From Siderastrea radians (taxonomy: Eukaryota > Cnidaria > Anthozoa > Scleractinia > Rhizangiidae): a DNA stretch of 64,000 nt. This document shows positions 1 through 11,465 of this stretch, piece after piece (position 1 is the first letter of the stretch; the number at the start of each line of letters is the position of its first letter). Position numbers and translations under genes: made by a program. The DNA lies in assembly GCA_964017195.1 (NCBI GenBank), contig OZ024894.1, positions 37,535,865-37,599,864 on the forward strand, written 5' to 3'. The notes beneath the pieces were generated by a model. The model was not told where the DNA came from. It saw only the letters and a list, made by a program, of their open reading frames with translations, and did no database searches.

Positions 1-135
1 TCTGTCTATGAATTTCACCAGCAGTCAATGCTTAATGCATTTCTTTTCCATTTCAAAGAACTTTTCACCACACACGGAAAAGATAGATTTTACGGAAAAG
101 ATGGATTTTTTTGTTTTCGTTTTAGACAATTGTTT

Positions 136-441
136 TTATAGATTTCCCAGAGACATGAAGCTTCGGTTGAGTTTAAGTTCCACCTTGAGCATCACAGAAA
201 CTTCTTTTAAAAAAGGTCCGTTGTGAAAAGGCATGAGAAAGACAATCATTTCTTGCATTTCATTACCAAGTTTGCTCCTAGATGGTGACACTAAATGCAT
301 CACACCTTTTCGGTCGTTCCTTTGAATCATTGTTTGAGAAAAGGCGCTGGCTGCTACCTGGATTGAATGACATTGTTTGAGCGTCCGAGAAAATAAGTCA
401 GAGAACAAGTCTAATGATCCTATCGTTTTGTATTTCACCAA
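136..441 (-). other. Open frame of uncertain coding status
   Basis: A 101-codon minus-strand frame whose later part (from about residue 29) reads like ordinary protein, with segments such as KGVMHLVSPSRSKLGNE and MIVFLMPFHNGPFLKEV. A possible splice acceptor (…CAATCCAG) lies at about position 358 and would make an exon of about 220 bases ending in a TAA. I do not recognise a family. It lies on the same strand as the mucin-like gene, and could be a far 3' exon of it or of another gene, but nothing in the sequence links them. Confidence 0.2.
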
Positions 442-823
442 AAAGGGTAGGTTTTTTGCTTCGATTTTTCCTGGAGGGCACTATCATAATGAAGCGATTG
501 CATTTTTGTCGTTGAACTTGCCCTCTAAATTACATCAGAGCGTCCCTATTGTCCTGCGCTAACAACAGCGACTCATACTTTAAAGAAACGTGCAAAAAAG
601 GAACGCCCTTTATAACGCTCATTTCATAGTTACATCATTTCCGACACGTCCTCGTCAACAAATTTGACTTCAAAACATGACAAACAAACTAATGAATCAT
701 CTTTCACAGTTATTCATCAGCACGTCGAAAACATAGCCAACAAAAGCCTAAACTTTCAAATTTATCCGTCAAAATTTCACGGCGCTGATCCACTATATAA
801 ACAGCGCACCCATGCCACAACAT

Positions 824-1116
824 TTGTGCTACGAAAGACGAATGCAGCGAACAAGACAACCATGTCGACAGCTCAACAGTGAGGGTATAAAGAGTACGGC
901 CTTGTGCTACCTTACGCCAGTAATAAGCGGAAGGTGTAGCATTATCGGGCTTGTGTCTTTGTTCCTTTTGATTGGATGTGTACCAAATATGGACAAGGGA
1001 ACAATGGGACAAGGGGCAAGAATGTAGCGAACAAGACAACCATGTCGACAGCTCAACAGTGAGAGTAAAGAGTACGGCCTTGTGCTACCTTATGCCAGCA
1101 ATAAGCGGAAGGTGTA
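824..1116. repeat. Two-copy direct repeat, period 180
   Basis: About 105 bases starting at the word gcgaacaagacaaccatgtc (846) recur at 1026 with a few substitutions and a 2-base gap. The copies are separated by about 75 bases of unrelated sequence. Short open frames here run through both copies and are not convincing genes. Confidence 0.75.
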
Positions 1117-1315
1117 GCATTATCAGCGCTAAATGTGTTTGCAAAGTCAAAGATAAGGCCTTGCCAAAGGCGTGGGCAACTGTTTGCGGAAAACGAGATT
1201 TGTGCGACCGTGCAATATCAGGTTACCATTTGTTGCAATACGCTGATTTCAGATGAGATTTCAAAGAACATTTTAGTGCAAAGGTTCGACGCATTTTACC
1301 TTTCTAATACTGCAG

Positions 1316-1596
1316 GTATCCATAAGGTAGCATTTTTCTTTAGCGCCATAGCAAGCCAAGAGAAAAAAAGTGGAAGTATCAACGAGAACACAGAAGAGGA
1401 GAGCAGTTCTGGCGATGAAATTCCGAGCTCTATTTCCCAACAATGGCTTGAAGAAAACTTAACGAACGTAAGCAAATCACCCTGCCCTGCCATCGCATAC
1501 TGGGTGGCGTTGACTACAGTAAACGGTGCGCCCGCCAGTCCAATTTCTGTACGCAAAGCCCTGTTGAATTCAGGACTGGAAGTCACAGCAACAGAG
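1316..1596 (+). CDS. Putative internal exon of an unrecognised plus-strand gene
   Basis: A protein-like open segment with a good acceptor (…atactgcag before 1316) and a donor (gag|gtaatt after 1596). The reading frame gives a Ser/Glu-rich stretch (NTEEESSSGDEIPSS) followed by a more structured part (QQWLEENLTNV, AYWVALTTVNGAPASPISVR). It starts in phase 1 and ends in phase 0, which matches the candidate next exon at 2177. I do not recognise the family. The splice sites and composition are seen directly; the exon status is inference. Confidence 0.35.
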
Positions 1597-2176
1597 GTAA
1601 TTAAATTATTTTCTTACTTTTCGATAACCCAAGCATTCCCTTAGCCGTGAACATATTGGACAAAATTGAGAACTAAAAAAATGAATAATCAGAGTAAGGA
1701 AAAGCCAAAGCCAAAGAGGTTTTGTCCAAAACGTTTGCTCGAAACTCGAGAATAAAAAACAAACAGGCAATTAATGACCCTCTCTTGATTCATCTAAATC
1801 TTTGCTAGCATTTAAGATGTTTTCTCTTCTCAGTTGCTTTGAAAGAACCTAACAACGAAGACTGTACTTTTTTCTTGTGACACTGCTATTATCAACTTGA
1901 ATTTTGTGACTGGGAATGATGAACTCAGTTTTCAATTGTTTCTGTTATTTTCTGATTGAAAATGTGCTTGTTCCACGGAAAAGTCATGTCAAAGGTTTAC
2001 ATGACCAAACTGAATTTCTACTTGTCCCGGACAATCGGACATGGGTTTTGGTGCACCCTGATTGCTGTTAATAATAGTAATGATGATAATAATAAACAAT
2101 ACAAGCGGTCAGTCAGTAAAGAAAAAGGAAACGTAGAACCGTGTTTGGTAAAATGCTTCAATTTGATATCCTTCAG

Positions 2177-2332
2177 GTACAGTTTCAAGAGGGAAAAGTA
2201 TCCCCAGCCACAAAAATCCTTTCATGCAAGACCTCGTTAGCTCGTCCTTCAAACACTGTTACCAAGACAAAGCGAGGAAGGTGGTCGGCCATGATGGCTT
2301 ATGCACCCACCGCAAAGCGAGAACGGCACTGA
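2177..2332 (+). CDS. Putative terminal exon of the same gene
   Basis: After the acceptor gatatccttcag, a phase-0 frame of 51 codons runs to a TGA at 2330. It is basic and ends RGRWSAMMAYAPTAKRERH. Its phase matches the donor after 1596, so the two exons join in frame. An AATAAA occurs at 2384, about 50 bases past the stop. The family is not recognised, and an alternative acidic frame (GTDDDDEQE) overlaps the end. RNA evidence would be decisive. Confidence 0.3.
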   Translation, partial: VQFQEGKVSPATKILSCKTSLARPSNTVTKTKRGRWSAMMAYAPTAKRERH

Positions 2333-2383
2333 CGACGACGACGAACAGGAGATGTACATATAATAATAATAATTTAATAATTT

Positions 2384-2389
2384 AATAAA
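2384..2389 (+). promoter_or_regulatory. Possible polyadenylation signal
   Basis: An AATAAA hexamer about 50 bases past the stop of the putative exon ending at 2332. The surrounding sequence is A/T-rich (ataataataatttaata), so chance occurrence is likely enough to keep confidence low. Confidence 0.25.
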
Positions 2390-3214
2390 CTTATATAGCG
2401 CTATAATTTATAAAAATATTCTAATGCGCTTTACATGATATTCATAATTAAGTGAAAATAGGATTAACTAAAAATTTACATGGATTTTATCTAAAAATTT
2501 AATAACTATATAATATGTTCGTACGCTTGCGTAAAAAGAAAACTTTTCAAGTTAGTTTATTACATCACGCAAAAACCCAAATCGCCTTCCTACTTGCCTT
2601 CCTACGACACTTCATTCGACTTTCCGTGTCCACCGTCACCCTTCTCGTTGGCCAGAACCCCGAGAAAAAGACCTCGCCTTGCCGAAAGCCAGTCGTCCAT
2701 TGGAAAGCAGAAGAAAATAACCATTTTTTTCCTGTTGCAGCAACGCCCTCGAAATTAGTATTTTGTTCAAGTAACTATTTTCAGTTAGTGTTATTCGATG
2801 TAATTTGTTAACTGAAAGCGTAGAAGACACAAACAGTAGTGAAAAAAACACGAACGTGAATATTGTTTCTTTGACATTGTGCGAGATGAAATCAAATGTA
2901 TTTCTCAGTTGAAATGATGAATGTCATTTATGTTTTCTCAAAATGGTTTAGACAGTCCACAAGAATGAACCAGTAGAATTTGTCAGTTGCGATTTATTTT
3001 GTTATCTTGTCGATTGAAAGTTAGCGTATCGATTAAGTAATGCATGTAAGGAAAGGAAAGGAAAACGTCAACCTTGATTAAAAGAAAGTCACTTTTCGAG
3101 TGCGACTTTGCTTACCCTACTTCAACTATCTCTTACACGATAAAGGGTGCGTCGGGTCGGTCCCATATTTTATTAGACGAGTTTTGGAACATTAGTTTGT
3201 TTCTAAACATTATG
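2390..3214. other. Non-coding stretch, dispersed-repeat character
   Basis: No gene is supported. The part around 2391-2450 (tatatagcgctataatt … atgcgctttacatgat) resembles the tail of a dispersed repeat in marine invertebrates. The rest is A/T-rich single-copy-looking sequence. The open frame at 2515-2811 lacks splice context and recognisable motifs. Confidence 0.4.
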
Positions 3215-3219
3215 TCAAG

Positions 3220-4270
3220 CTATAGCTGCATTTTCATTCCAGCCCTTTTCTTGAGAGAGTCCACCGTTCTTCCGTCTTGAAATTTGAGATCGGGATCCCT
3301 CAGAATTGCCATCCACTGCCCAAACCCGTGCCGATCGATTCCCTTCTTGAGAAAATCGTCCTCGTCTGCCGTGAATTTCAACACCTGACGATAATTTCTT
3401 TGAACTTGAATTGGTTTGTGGGCGGGCAATCCTTTTCTTTAGGGGGCGCGCTCTTTTTTTCTGCTGTTTCGACTGGAGCTGCAAGACTTGAAGTTGAGCC
3501 GCTAAACCTCGTTTGTACTTCCCTATCCACCTTCGAGCCTTTCGTACCTTGTAGCTTTTGTAGACACTCGTGAGCTTTGACAGCAAATTCGCGCGATCTT
3601 TGCTTTTGATAGTATAGTGAACTTTTGCAACGGCAGAACTGTGTTTTTGGTCTTCTGACAAAATTTGTTGCTCCTTGCTTGTGAGCAGATTGAGGCTTTG
3701 CGTCTCGACAATATGACGATAGCGAGTCGGATGAATGAACTTTCCGATTGCATCAAACACTAGTTTACTCATGACGTCGCCCGATTTGCTGTGCGGGCCT
3801 CCATTTTTCGTGACCAGAACGAACTCGCACTGGGGTGTTAGCAATAGCCTTACGAAATTTATGTAGCTATCAAGCACCTGCATGCTTGCATCGGTTAGAA
3901 TTAAGGAGTCAAATGCATATTTGCTAGCAGTCTTGAGCTTTTTCTGGTCGATGAATCCCCCGTTCTCCTTAGCTGCTCTGACCATGTCCACTCTCAAACA
4001 CTGATAAGTCATAGGCCGAGATCCCTTCACCTTGATGAACAAATACACTGAGACAAATTTCGTGGCAAATGTTAAGTCCGAAGGATTAACTTGACCTGGA
4101 ATAGTTTTGCACGTCTTCACAGTGTTCTCGTAACGAGGCAAATAAAATGTCACCACTTCTAACAGTTCTTCCATGGTTGCCCAGTGCCCCCTAGCATCCA
4201 ATGTTTCAATATCTAGATCTTGTGTCCACTGCAGTCTCATCATCTTTGCCACCATCTTGCGCGCTCGTTT
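3220..4270 (-). pseudogene. C-terminal half of a Crypton-type tyrosine recombinase with Myb-like tail
   Basis: Reading leftwards from 4270, the protein runs RARKMVAKMMRLQW … through the catalytic part of a Crypton-like tyrosine recombinase. It has a SRPMTYQ segment (first Arg box, near residue 80 from the Met), a strand-lysine region FVLVTKNG (near 145), HPTRYRH (near 178), then HSSAVAKVHY (about 205-214) with the likely nucleophile Tyr. A basic linker follows (KKRARPLKKR). Near 3430 the frame breaks by one base. In the next frame lies a Myb/SANT-like domain (FTADEDDFLKKGIDRHGFGQW … ILRDPDLKFQDGRTVDSL) ending at a TAG near 3220. The N-terminal half is at 35194-35786, separated by the 30.9-kb insertion. 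With the split and the frameshift this copy is dead. The family was assigned from motif order and memory of cnidarian Crypton proteins. Confidence 0.72.
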
Positions 4271-4276
4271 TTAAAC

Positions 4277-5295
4277 GAGCGGATGTCTGTAAATATCGAC
4301 CAAGGGTGGGAAATATAAAAATTTTGAAAAATCCCAAAAAAATTCTGTAAACTTCCCTAGGTATTCTATTAACGAAAATATAAATTTTAGTTTCATCAGA
4401 TAAATATTTTGGCGATACGGCGGGTGTCAAGTTTGGGTGCTTCACGGCCTCCGCCAGACAGCTTTTTTGGGGCCCGAGACCGGGTTATGAAAAGAGCTCG
4501 ATTTGAATCTAATTCAAATATCATTCAACCCAAAAAGCTTTTTATCGTATTAAAGGGAATTTAACACATATTTTGAGTGGTAATGTGCTCGAATTGATTG
4601 TGACTAGAATATTTTACAGATTTTTAAATATTTACAAAATTTCGAGGATTTCACGCGAGCAAAATGTTGTCGAAATTCGAAGGCCTAAAATCACACCCGG
4701 TACCTAGTTTCAAACAGCAAAAGACATTTCACATTAAAAAGCAATCTCTAAGCTTTCAAAATATGGTTTTAAAACTTTGGGCAACACATGAAATGAATTT
4801 ATGGGAACGCAAAATTCAGGGAGCACTTGAGTGAAATTTGATCTTTCTGAATTGACAGTTTTGAGGTTCGGCGCGAGAAACAAATCAATACTCAAACAAA
4901 TGTTTCAGCCAAAATACGTTTAATTTAGGCAATCTCAAGTACCACAGTGATACATACATGCTTCATAGACATTAGGTGGAAAATGTTACCCCAATTTTCA
5001 GCCGAAAAGAACTCATATCTCGGCTTTCAAGTATTTGAACTTGCCTCGCTAATGTAAACATGTGGGTCAAGTTCTTATCACGTTACAGCGTTCAAAATCT
5101 ACACCAAATATCTATCCTGTCTAGTATAAAATCAGGTCTACAATATGTTTGTTTGTACCTTGTGTCCTTGTCTGTCTTCATTTCCCAAAATACTGAGGTA
5201 AACTACAGCGAAATCCCCGCGCGCTCGACGTGTCACGAGTCTCGTGGAAGTGCTGTTACGTGAGTCGAGATTGCGTTACATAACATGACACACAG
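4277..5295 (+). repeat. Left terminal inverted repeat, about 1.02 kb
   Basis: It matches the reverse complement of 34176-35193 along its length with scattered substitutions and small gaps; for example cctaggtattctattaacg here pairs with cgttaatagaatacctagg on the right. Its inner end is taacatgacacacag. Short frames in the two arms translate similarly (PREVYRIFLGFFKIFIFPTL) only because the DNA is repeated. Confidence 0.85.
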
Positions 5296-5670
5296 TTCAG
5301 GATTATTTCTGAGTAGTGAAAAAAATTCCATCCCTAATCTACATGTTGTAGGTATGCCATTGGAATGAGCTGGCAATCTTAAATTGTCATACTTAACCAT
5401 CGCAGACTTGTGATCACCGAACGTGCCAAACAGTATTCATTAGCGCTATGTAAATAACGTGTTCTTTTTTGTTGTTTGTTTTTGTTCCCCATTTTTGTCC
5501 TGATTTTTATCCGATTGGGAAATGTCCTAATACTTTTGCAATACCCTATTATACAAATCACAAGTAAGAGCGTCCCGGTACAGTCTGATCTTGTGCTTGC
5601 GGCATCAATCTTGATAGCCCAATCTCGTTCTATAAACTAGCGCTGAAAATAAGTAAGCATCATTGCTACT
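5296..5670. other. Unique spacer between inverted repeat and satellite array
   Basis: A/T-rich sequence with no supported gene or repeat. The first array monomer begins abruptly at 5671 with gtccgaatgagatcgatgat. Confidence 0.5.
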
Positions 5671-8296
5671 GTCCGAATGAGATCGATGATGAAATTGCCC
5701 ACTGTAACTGCAAACCAACCAAACTCTGTGACTTATGTACAGTTTCAGTGGTAAACTGTGGTTGCGGCGTTTTGCATTACAAATGGCACATGTGACACAA
5801 GAATAGTTGGGAGAGGGGTGGGTAAGTGTCATTCCAGCAAAATGTTGGTGGAACGGTTCTTGGTGTGTAAAATATAATACACTCGAGTGACTTTTCTCAT
5901 TGAAAGACGAAGTTATCACACCAAAACGATACCCTAATTACTGTTAAAAGAGAGAGAACGTACTTGCAACAAATGTAAGGCTTATTTTACGAAGTAATAG
6001 CATTGACTGAGCAAGCTTGAAAACGGATTTTTATTGTCCCAACAGCAAATCAATGAGGCTATAGGGTGCCCTTTTTACCCAAGTGACACAATTCACTCTG
6101 CATTTGAAAATATTTTCTTTCCGTTGAATGCTAATAAATCGCAGTTCCTCACCAGACACTTCGAACTGGAATTCAAGTCACGCGTATAATACGTCATGGC
6201 TAATGAGTAACGCCAACAGTACTCGGCAACAGTACTCAGCAACATTTTCTGCTTTTTCTCGTTCTAGAATAGAAAGAATCCCAGTAAAAGTGGTTCAAAT
6301 GTATCACTCCTATTAGAATAATAGTTTAATCAGGTTTTCCATATCAATGATGCTCGTTTTGGTCGACTTTAGCACAGTACTCGGCATATTTGCACTAAAA
6401 TAAACAAGAGAGGGAATATTTACTTCTTGTCTATAGGTGAGTACTGTTGATAAAATTCGATAGCTAGGGATCATTCGAGACTTTTCAATCTCAGTAAGTT
6501 GAAGAAACTATTGTTAACATATTGCCATAGAAAACAAAAGTAAACCTGAATAACCCGTGTTGTTACGCCTGACAATTTGTGTGAGTATTGTCGCTTTTTT
6601 AGCTGAGTACTGTTAACGCAGTGATAACATAAACGTGTATGTTTCAACGCTCATATAGCGTTCCTCTGTTAAATCAGACTGTTTGTGAAAATAGCAATAT
6701 TGCCTGTCATTGAACAACGCTTTTTTATATCAGTAAGGAAACAGAACCCTATAAACGCATATTTTAGCCCGAAAAGAAAATATGAAAAGATGTCATAAAT
6801 ACCACTTCCTGTATCTTCAATTAATAGTCCGCAAAGTAATGCCGCATGTGATGATAAAATATACTAACTACCCAGGACTATGGCTTGTTTGAGCTATTTC
6901 CGAAACGAGACTGTCTATTTCTACTAGTCAAAGCTTATATTCTAAGCGACAAACGCTCTCTCTTTCAAACTGGTCTATAGACATGTCCGAATGAGATCGA
7001 TGATGAAATTGCCCAGTGTAACTGCAAACCAACCAAACTCTGTGACTTATGTACAGTTTCAGTGGTAAACTGTGGTTGCGGCGTTTTGCATTACAAATGA
7101 CACATGTGACACAAGAATAGTTGGGGGAGGGGTGGGTAAGTGTCATTCCAGCAAAATGTTGGTGGAACGGTTCTTGGTGTGTAAAATATAATACACTCGA
7201 GTGACTTTTCTCATTGAAAGACGAAGTTATCACACCAAAACGATACCCTAATTACTGTTAAAAGAGAGAGAACGTACTTGCAACAAATGTAAGGCTTATT
7301 TTACGAAGTAATAGCATTGACTGAGCAAGCTTGAAAACGGATTTTTATTGTCCCAACAGCAAATCAATGAGGCTATAGGGTGCGCTTTTTACCCAAGTGA
7401 CACAATTCACTCTGCATTTGAAAATATTTTCTTTCCGTTGAATGCTAATAAATCGCAGTTTCTCACCAGACACTTCGAACTGGAATTCAAGTCACGCGTA
7501 TAATACGTCATGGTTAATGAGTAACGCCAACAGTACTCGGCAACAGTACTCAGCAACATTTTCTGCTTTTTCTCGTTCTAGAATAGAAAGAATCCCAGTA
7601 AAAGGGGTTCAAATGTATCACTCCTATTAGAATAATAGTTTAATCAGGTTTTCCATATCAATGATGCTCGTTTTGGTCGACTTTAGCACAGTACTCGGCA
7701 TATTTGCACTAAAATAAACAAGAGAGGGAATATTTACTTCTTGTCTATAGGTGAGTACTGTTGATAAAATTCGATAGCTAGGGATCATTCGAGACTTTTC
7801 AATCTCAGTAAGTTGAAGAAACTATTGTTAACATATTGCCATAGAAAACAAAAGTAAACCTGAATAACCCGTGTTGTTACGCCTGACAATTTGTGTGAGT
7901 ACTGTCGCTTTTTTAGCTGAGCACTGTTAACGCAGTGATAACATAAACGTGTATGTTTCAACGCTCATATAGCGTTCCTCTGTTAAATCAGACTGTTTGT
8001 GAAAATAGCAATATTGCCTGTCATTGGACAACGCTTTTTTATATCAGTAAGGAAACAGAACCCTATAAACGCATATTTTAGCCCGAAAAGAAAATATGAG
8101 AAGATGTCATAAATACCACTTCCTGTATCTTCAATTAACAGTCCGCAAAGTAATGCCGCATGTGATGATAAAATATACTAACTACCCAGGACTATGGCTT
8201 GTTTGAGCTATTTCCGAAACGAGACTGTCTATTTCTACTAGTCAAAGCTTATATTCTAAGCGACAAACGCTCTCTCTTTCAAACTGGTCTATAGAC

Positions 8297-8566
8297 AATT
8301 ATGGCCATTAGACCTTGGGACACTTGGTAATATTTCAGTGAGAAGTAAGAAAATGTAATCTCCACTGTAAGTAAAAGTCTTTTACAGGTTTTATGACTAT
8401 CTGTCCCCCTCCCCACCTCCCCAAACAATGTTGAAGATCAGTCACCAGTTTCAAATCCTAACTTCAACATTGTACAGGGGGGAGGGGGGCGAGGTAAGAG
8501 AATTTTTTAAATGACGCTAACGGGAAGCCATTTGAGCAAAGTGTCCCAAGAATTATGGCCATAGTT
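8297..8566. mobile_element. 270-bp MITE in array unit 2
   Basis: Imperfect terminal inverted repeats of about 30 bp: aattatggccattagacctt at the left and, in reverse complement, aactatggccataattcttg at the right. The interior holds further self-complementary parts (aatgttgaag / cttcaacatt; a C-rich run against a G-rich run). It sits between …ctatagac and gtccgaatg, where short units have only 'at'. No coding capacity. Confidence 0.7.
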
Positions 8567-11195
8567 GTCCGAATGAGATCGATGATGAAATTGCCCAGTG
8601 TAACTGAAAACCAACCAAACTCTGTGACTTATGTACAGTTTCAGTGGTAAACTGTGGTTGCGGCGTTTTGCATTACAAATGACACATGTGACACAAGAAT
8701 AGTTGGGGGAGGGGTGGGTAAGTGTCATTCCAGCAAAATGTTGGTGGAACGGTTCTTGGTGTGTAAAATATAATACACTCGAGTGACTTTTCTCATTGAA
8801 AGACGAAGTTATCACACCAAAACGATACCCTAATTACTGTTAAAAGAGAGAGAACGTACTTGCAACAAATGTAAGGCTTATTTTACGAAGTAATAGCATT
8901 GACTGAGCAAGCTTGAAAACGGATTTTTATTGTCCCAACAGCAAATCAATGACGCTATAGGGTGCCCTTTTTACCCAAGTGACACAATTCACTCTGCATT
9001 TGAAAATATTTTCTTTCCGTTGAATGCTAATAAATCGCAGTTCCTCACCAGACCCTTCGAACTGGAATTCAAGTCACGCGTATAATACGTCATGGTTAAT
9101 GAGTAACGCCAACAGTACTCGGCAACAGTACTCAGCAACATTTTCTGCTTTTTCTCGTTCTAGAATAGAAAGAATCCCAGTAAAAGTGGTTCAAATGTAT
9201 CACTCCTATTAGAATAATAGTTTAATCAGGTTTCCCATATCAATGATGCTCGTTTTGGTCGACTTTAGCACAGTACTCGGCATATTTGCACTAAAATAAA
9301 CAAGAGAGGGAATATTTACTTCTTGTCTATAGGTGAGTACTGTTGATAAAATTCGATAGCTAGGGATCATTCGAGACTTTTCAATCTCAGTAAGTTGAAG
9401 AAACTATTGTTAACATATTGCCATAGAAAACAAAAGTAAACCTGAATAACCCGTGTTGTTACGCCTGACAATTTGTGTGAGTACTGTCGCTTTTTTAGCT
9501 GAGTACTGTTAACGCAGTGATAACATAAACGTGTATGTTTCAACGCTCATATAGCGTTCCTCTGTTAAATCAGACTGTTTGTGAAAATAGCAATATTGCC
9601 TGTCATTGAACAACGCTTTTTTATATCAGTAAGGAAACAGAACCCTATAAACGCATATTTTAGCCCGAAAAGAAAATATGAAAAGATGTCATAAATACCA
9701 CTTCCTGTATCTTCAATTAATAGTCCGCAAAGTAATGCCGCATGTGATGATAAAATATACTAACTACCCAGGACTATGGCTTGTTTGAGCTATTTCCGAA
9801 ACGAGACTGTCTATTTCTACTAGTCAAAGCTTATATTCTAAGCGACAAACGCTCTCTCTTTCAAACTGGTCTATAGACATGTCCGAATGAGATCGATGAT
9901 GAAATTGCCCAGTGTAACTGCAAACCAACCAAACTCTGTGACTTATGTACAGTTTCAGTGGTAAACTGTGGTTGCGGCGTTTTGCATTACAAATGACACA
10001 TGTGACACAAGAATAGTTGGGGGAGGGGTGGGTAAGTGTCATTCCAGCAAAATGTTGGTGGAACGGTTCTTGGTGTGTAAAATATAATACACTCGAGTGA
10101 CTTTTCCCATTGAAAGACGAAGTTATCACACCAAAACGATACCCTAATTACTGTTAAAAGAGAGAGAACGTACTTGCAACAAATGTAAGGCTTATTTTAC
10201 GAAGTAATAGCATTGACTGAGCAAGCTTGAAAACGGATTTTTATTGTCCCAACAGCAAATCAATGAGGCTACAGGGTGCCCTTTTTACCCAAGTGACACA
10301 ATTCACTCTGCATTTGAAAATATTTTCTTTCCGTTGAATGCTAATAAATCGCAGTTCCTCACCAGACACTTCGAACTGGAATTCAAGTCACGCGTATAAT
10401 ACGTCATGGTTAATGAGTAACGCCAACAGTACTCGGCAACAGTACTCAGCAACATTTTCTGCTTTTTCTCGTTCTAGAATAGAAAGAATCCCAGTAAAAG
10501 TAGTTCAAATGTATCACTCCTATTAGAATAATAGTTTAATCAGGTTTTCCATATCAATGATGCTCGTTTTGGTCGACTTTAGCACAGTACTCGGCATATT
10601 TGCACTAAAATAAACAAGAGAGGGAATATTTACTTCTTGTCTATAGGTGAGTACTGTTGATAAAATTCGATAGCTAGGGATCATTCGAGACTTTTCAATC
10701 TCAGTAAGTTGAAGAAACTATTGTTAACATATTGCCATAGAAAACAAAAGTAAACCTGAATAACCCGTGTTGTTACGCCTGACAATTTGTGTGAGTACTG
10801 TCGCTTTTTTAGCTGAGTACTGTTAACGCAGTGATAACAACATTAACGTGTATGTTTCAACGCTCATATAGCGTTCCTCTGTTAAATCAGACTGTTTGTG
10901 AAAATAGCAATATTGCCTGTCATTGAACAACGCTTTTTTATATCAGTAAGGAAACAGAACCCTATAAACGCATATTTTAGCCCGAAAAGAAAATATGAAA
11001 AGATGTCATAAATACCACTTCCTGTATCTTCAATTAACAGTCCGCAAAGTAATGCCGCATGTGATGATAAAATATACTAACTACCCAGGACTATGGCTTG
11101 TTTGAGCTATTTCCGAAACGAGACTGTCTATTTCTACTAGTCAAAGCTTATATTCTAAGCGACAAACGCTCTCTCTTTCAAACTGGTCTATAGAC

Positions 11196-11465
11196 AATTA
11201 TGGCCATTAGACCTTGGGACACTTGGTAATATTTCAGTGAGAAGTAAGAAAATGTAATCTCCACTGTAAGTAAAAGTCTTTTACAGGTTTTATGACTATC
11301 TGTCCCCCTCCCCACCTCCCCAAACAATGTTGAAGATCAGTCACCAGTTTCAAATCCTAACTTCAACATTGTACAGGGGGGAGGGGGGCGAGGTAAGAGA
11401 ATTTTTTAAATGACGCTAACGGGAAGCCATTTGAGCAAAGTGTCCCAAGAATTATGGCCATAGTT
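11196..11465. mobile_element. 270-bp MITE in array unit 4
   Basis: Same element and junctions as at 8297-8566, repeated here as part of the 2899-bp higher-order unit and not by a fresh insertion. Confidence 0.7.
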
